NCBI GenBank assembly: GCA_947259605.1
Contig: CAMYMX010000180.1
Span: 1 to 7,033 of the forward strand
Source: an uncultured Polyangiaceae bacterium
GTDB lineage: Bacteria; Myxococcota_A; Polyangia; Polyangiales; Houyiibacteriaceae
DNA: 7,033 bases
Direction: 5' to 3'
The position numbers and the translations under genes were made by a program. Of this stretch, positions 5,292 through 7,033 are shown one piece after another; within the stretch, counting starts at the first letter, position 1, and every line of letters begins with the position of its first letter. A model generated the notes under the pieces. The model had not been told where the DNA came from and did no database searches. It saw nothing but the letters and a program-made list of their open reading frames with translations.

Positions 5292-6923
5292 TTGACGTCG
5301 TCTGTCCCAGAGCCAGTGGCAGAGGGTACCTTGGGTGCCACGCCACTAGGCCACGTACTGCTGTCCATTCAAAAGAAGGGGCTCTCCGGGACGCTCGCGG
5401 TCTGGCCCGACGACGAGCGACCGGGACAAGACCGCATCCTATTTCGGACGGGCATCCCCGCGATCGGCCGTTTCATCGACCCGGCTTCCGACCTCGAACA
5501 CGGCATGCTGCACATCTTCAGCCGACGAGCAGCCCCGTACGCATTCTACGAAGCAGACTTGGTCGGAGAGAGCGAGGGCACGCTCCGAGGAGCGGTCGAC
5601 ATCTTCGGGCTCATCGCAAATGCGCTCCGCACGGACGTTCCAAAGGGCGCCGTGGTGCGGGTGATTCGAAAGCTCGGCGAGGGCGCCCACCGCATCAAAG
5701 CGGGTTCGCCGCTCGCGAGGTTCGCGCTTCAGGCCAACGAGATGGCGTTCGTCGAGTTGATGCGCGCGGAGCCAGCGTCGGCGGGAACGCTCATCGAGCA
5801 GTTCGGAGACCCGAAGGTCGCGCAGCGGGTGCTGTACCTGCTCGCGATCACGGATTGTCTGGAACCCTACGCACCGGCGTCTCGGCAGAAGCTCAAAGCC
5901 GTGGGGGCCGCGTCACCTCCGAAGCCGCGGATGTCCACGCCACCCGGTCCGCGCGCGTCGATGAGGGCTCCGAAGCGCAAATCTACGAGGGACCGGCACT
6001 CCACGCCGCCAAGCGAGCGAGATTCTGCTCGCCCTCGCGCAGATTCGGTCTTGCCAGGTTCTCTGAGTAACCGGCCGCCGTCGCGAACGCTTTCGGGCGA
6101 GATCGTCGCTCCCCGTTCGGTCCCGTCGAGGCCTCCGCCGAGCCTGAGCCCCGAGCTCAGAAAACGCTGGGATGAGGTTTCCCGGGTCATCGCGATGATG
6201 GACCGGCAGAACTACTTCGAGATGCTGGGCGTGAAGGAATCGGCCGACAGCAGCGACATCAGCAGGAAGTACACGACGCTGGCCAAGATCTGGCATCCGG
6301 ACCGCCTGCCCTCTGAGCTTGCTGCGCTCCGTCCCTGGGTCGAGGAGATCTTCCATCTGCTCACCGTGGCCAACGATACGCTGAGCGATACCAAGAAGCG
6401 CGCGGAGTATCAGAAGGCTGTGATGCAGGGAGGCGGCACGCCCGAATCCGAACGCAAGCTGAGCGTCATGGTCGAGGCTGCGATCAACTTTGAGAAGGTC
6501 GACGCGCTCGTGAAGCGTCGGCGTTACGACCAAGCATTGGGGATCTGCGAGGCGGCGATGTTGGTCGTTCGCAAGGAAGCCGACTACCCTGCGATGAAGG
6601 CGTGGATCCTGCTGCTGCGGGATGGCGTCGACGAAGAGGAAAACGCGAATGAAATCCGCAGCCTTCTTCGCACAACGTTTTCGATCAACCCGGACCACGT
6701 CCACGGCCATTTCGTACGTGCCCATTTCTTGAAAAGGCAAGGCGAGCACGACAAAGCACTGAAGCACTTCATGAAAGTCGCCAAGCTCGATCCGAATAAC
6801 CTCGAAGCAGCCCGCGAAGTTCGCATCGGCACGATGCGGCACGCCCGAGGCCGAAGCAGCGCCCCCCCACCAGCAATGGACGGCAAGCTCCCAAACTTCC
6901 TCGGCAAGTTCTTCAAGAAGTAA
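5292..6923 (+). CDS. J-domain protein with N-terminal DUF4388/PATAN-like region and C-terminal TPR-like helices
   Basis: From the TTG at 5292 the product is 543 residues. Residues 10-190 begin EGTLGATPLGHVLLSIQKKG and continue with SGTLAVW and RILFRTGIPAIGRF, the build of the DUF4388/PATAN-like domain common in myxobacterial regulatory proteins. Residues 205-285 are a Pro/Ser/Arg-rich, probably disordered linker. Residues 305-378 are a J-domain: NYFEMLGV, a basic helix (SRKYTTLAKIW), the HPD tripeptide at 335-337, and helix III ending in KKRAEYQ. The intact HPD implies it can stimulate a DnaK/Hsp70 ATPase. Residues 393-512 are helical with two TPR-like units (RRRYDQALGICEAAM; GEHDKALKHFMKVAKLDPNN), and the protein ends in LPNFLGKFFKK. 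It lacks the Gly/Phe and zinc-finger regions of DnaJ. The TTG is preferred because GGAG lies nine bases upstream; a GTG at 5238 would add 18 residues but has no well-placed Shine-Dalgarno. The DnaK partner and client are unknown. Confidence 0.87.
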   Translation: MTSSVPEPVAEGTLGATPLGHVLLSIQKKGLSGTLAVWPDDERPGQDRILFRTGIPAIGRFIDPASDLEHGMLHIFSRRAAPYAFYEADLVGESEGTLRGAVDIFGLIANALRTDVPKGAVVRVIRKLGEGAHRIKAGSPLARFALQANEMAFVELMRAEPASAGTLIEQFGDPKVAQRVLYLLAITDCLEPYAPASRQKLKAVGAASPPKPRMSTPPGPRASMRAPKRKSTRDRHSTPPSERDSARPRADSVLPGSLSNRPPSRTLSGEIVAPRSVPSRPPPSLSPELRKRWDEVSRVIAMMDRQNYFEMLGVKESADSSDISRKYTTLAKIWHPDRLPSELAALRPWVEEIFHLLTVANDTLSDTKKRAEYQKAVMQGGGTPESERKLSVMVEAAINFEKVDALVKRRRYDQALGICEAAMLVVRKEADYPAMKAWILLLRDGVDEEENANEIRSLLRTTFSINPDHVHGHFVRAHFLKRQGEHDKALKHFMKVAKLDPNNLEAAREVRIGTMRHARGRSSAPPPAMDGKLPNFLGKFFKK

Positions 6924-7033
6924 ACCGCGGGCGTACCGGGGCGCGGCGGAACGCGACACGGGAGTTCAACGGACGGGGCGGCGTCGAACGGCTCGCGCTG
7001 CCGCGGGTGTTTGGCAGCCGGGGGGTGGGCGGG
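6924..7033. other. GC-rich sequence downstream of the J-domain gene, no gene recognised
   Basis: No convincing start with a Shine-Dalgarno or recognisable protein fragment is seen on either strand. GCTGCC (6997-7002) and GGCAGC (7013-7018) can pair around a 10-base loop, but the following bases are G-rich rather than T-rich, so this is not a standard terminator. The segment is cut by the window edge and could be the beginning of a longer spacer or of an unseen gene. Confidence 0.4.

Noticed and set aside
5913..6959. Minus-strand frame of 348 codons opposite the J-domain gene
   Set aside because: It is antisense to the J-domain and TPR-like region, which are convincing, and its own translation is not protein-like.
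6997..7018. GCTGCC/GGCAGC hairpin as a terminator for the J-domain gene
   Set aside because: It lies about 75 bases past the stop, has only six pairs and is followed by G-rich sequence without a T tract.

Overview
The window looks like a stretch of chromosome from a GC-rich Gram-negative bacterium, most likely a member of the Myxococcota (the former Deltaproteobacteria). This rests on the protein types rather than on any marker gene. There is an outer-membrane barrel-like protein with an Asp-rich thrombospondin-type-3 tail, a lipoprotein with a jelly-roll-like domain, and a large protein joining a DUF4388/PATAN-like N-terminus to a J-domain and TPR-like helices. No mobile element, CRISPR array, rRNA or tRNA gene was seen.

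Left half (1-3583) reads leftward as a tightly packed set of four genes in the order hisD, ttcA, TSP3-repeat outer-membrane protein, lipoprotein. hisD and ttcA overlap by 4 bp (GTGA). ttcA and the outer-membrane protein gene overlap by 4 bp (ATGA). The lipoprotein start overlaps the preceding stop by 20 bp, or follows it by 10 bp if a downstream GTG is used. The lipoprotein gene runs off the left edge. This is the layout of one translationally coupled operon, although its products (histidine biosynthesis, tRNA thiolation, cell envelope) share no obvious pathway.

Centre (3584-3666) is an 83-bp divergent intergenic region between hisD (leftward) and cysS (rightward). A good sigma70-type promoter facing hisD has its -10 element only six bases from the hisD ATG, so hisD may be translated from a leaderless mRNA.

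Right half (3667-6923) reads rightward: cysS (cysteinyl-tRNA synthetase, complete, all signature residues present), a 125-bp gap holding a 7-bp-arm dyad and a pair of 21-bp-spaced repeats, then the J-domain fusion protein. The last 110 bp (6924-7033) are very GC-rich with no supportable gene.

Most of the window is housekeeping. I saw no defence, toxin or secretion system. The points most worth a second look are the J-domain fusion protein, the outer-membrane protein that ends in calcium-type repeats without the usual OmpA domain, the lipoprotein signal peptide built on hexanucleotide repeats, and the likely leaderless hisD transcript.
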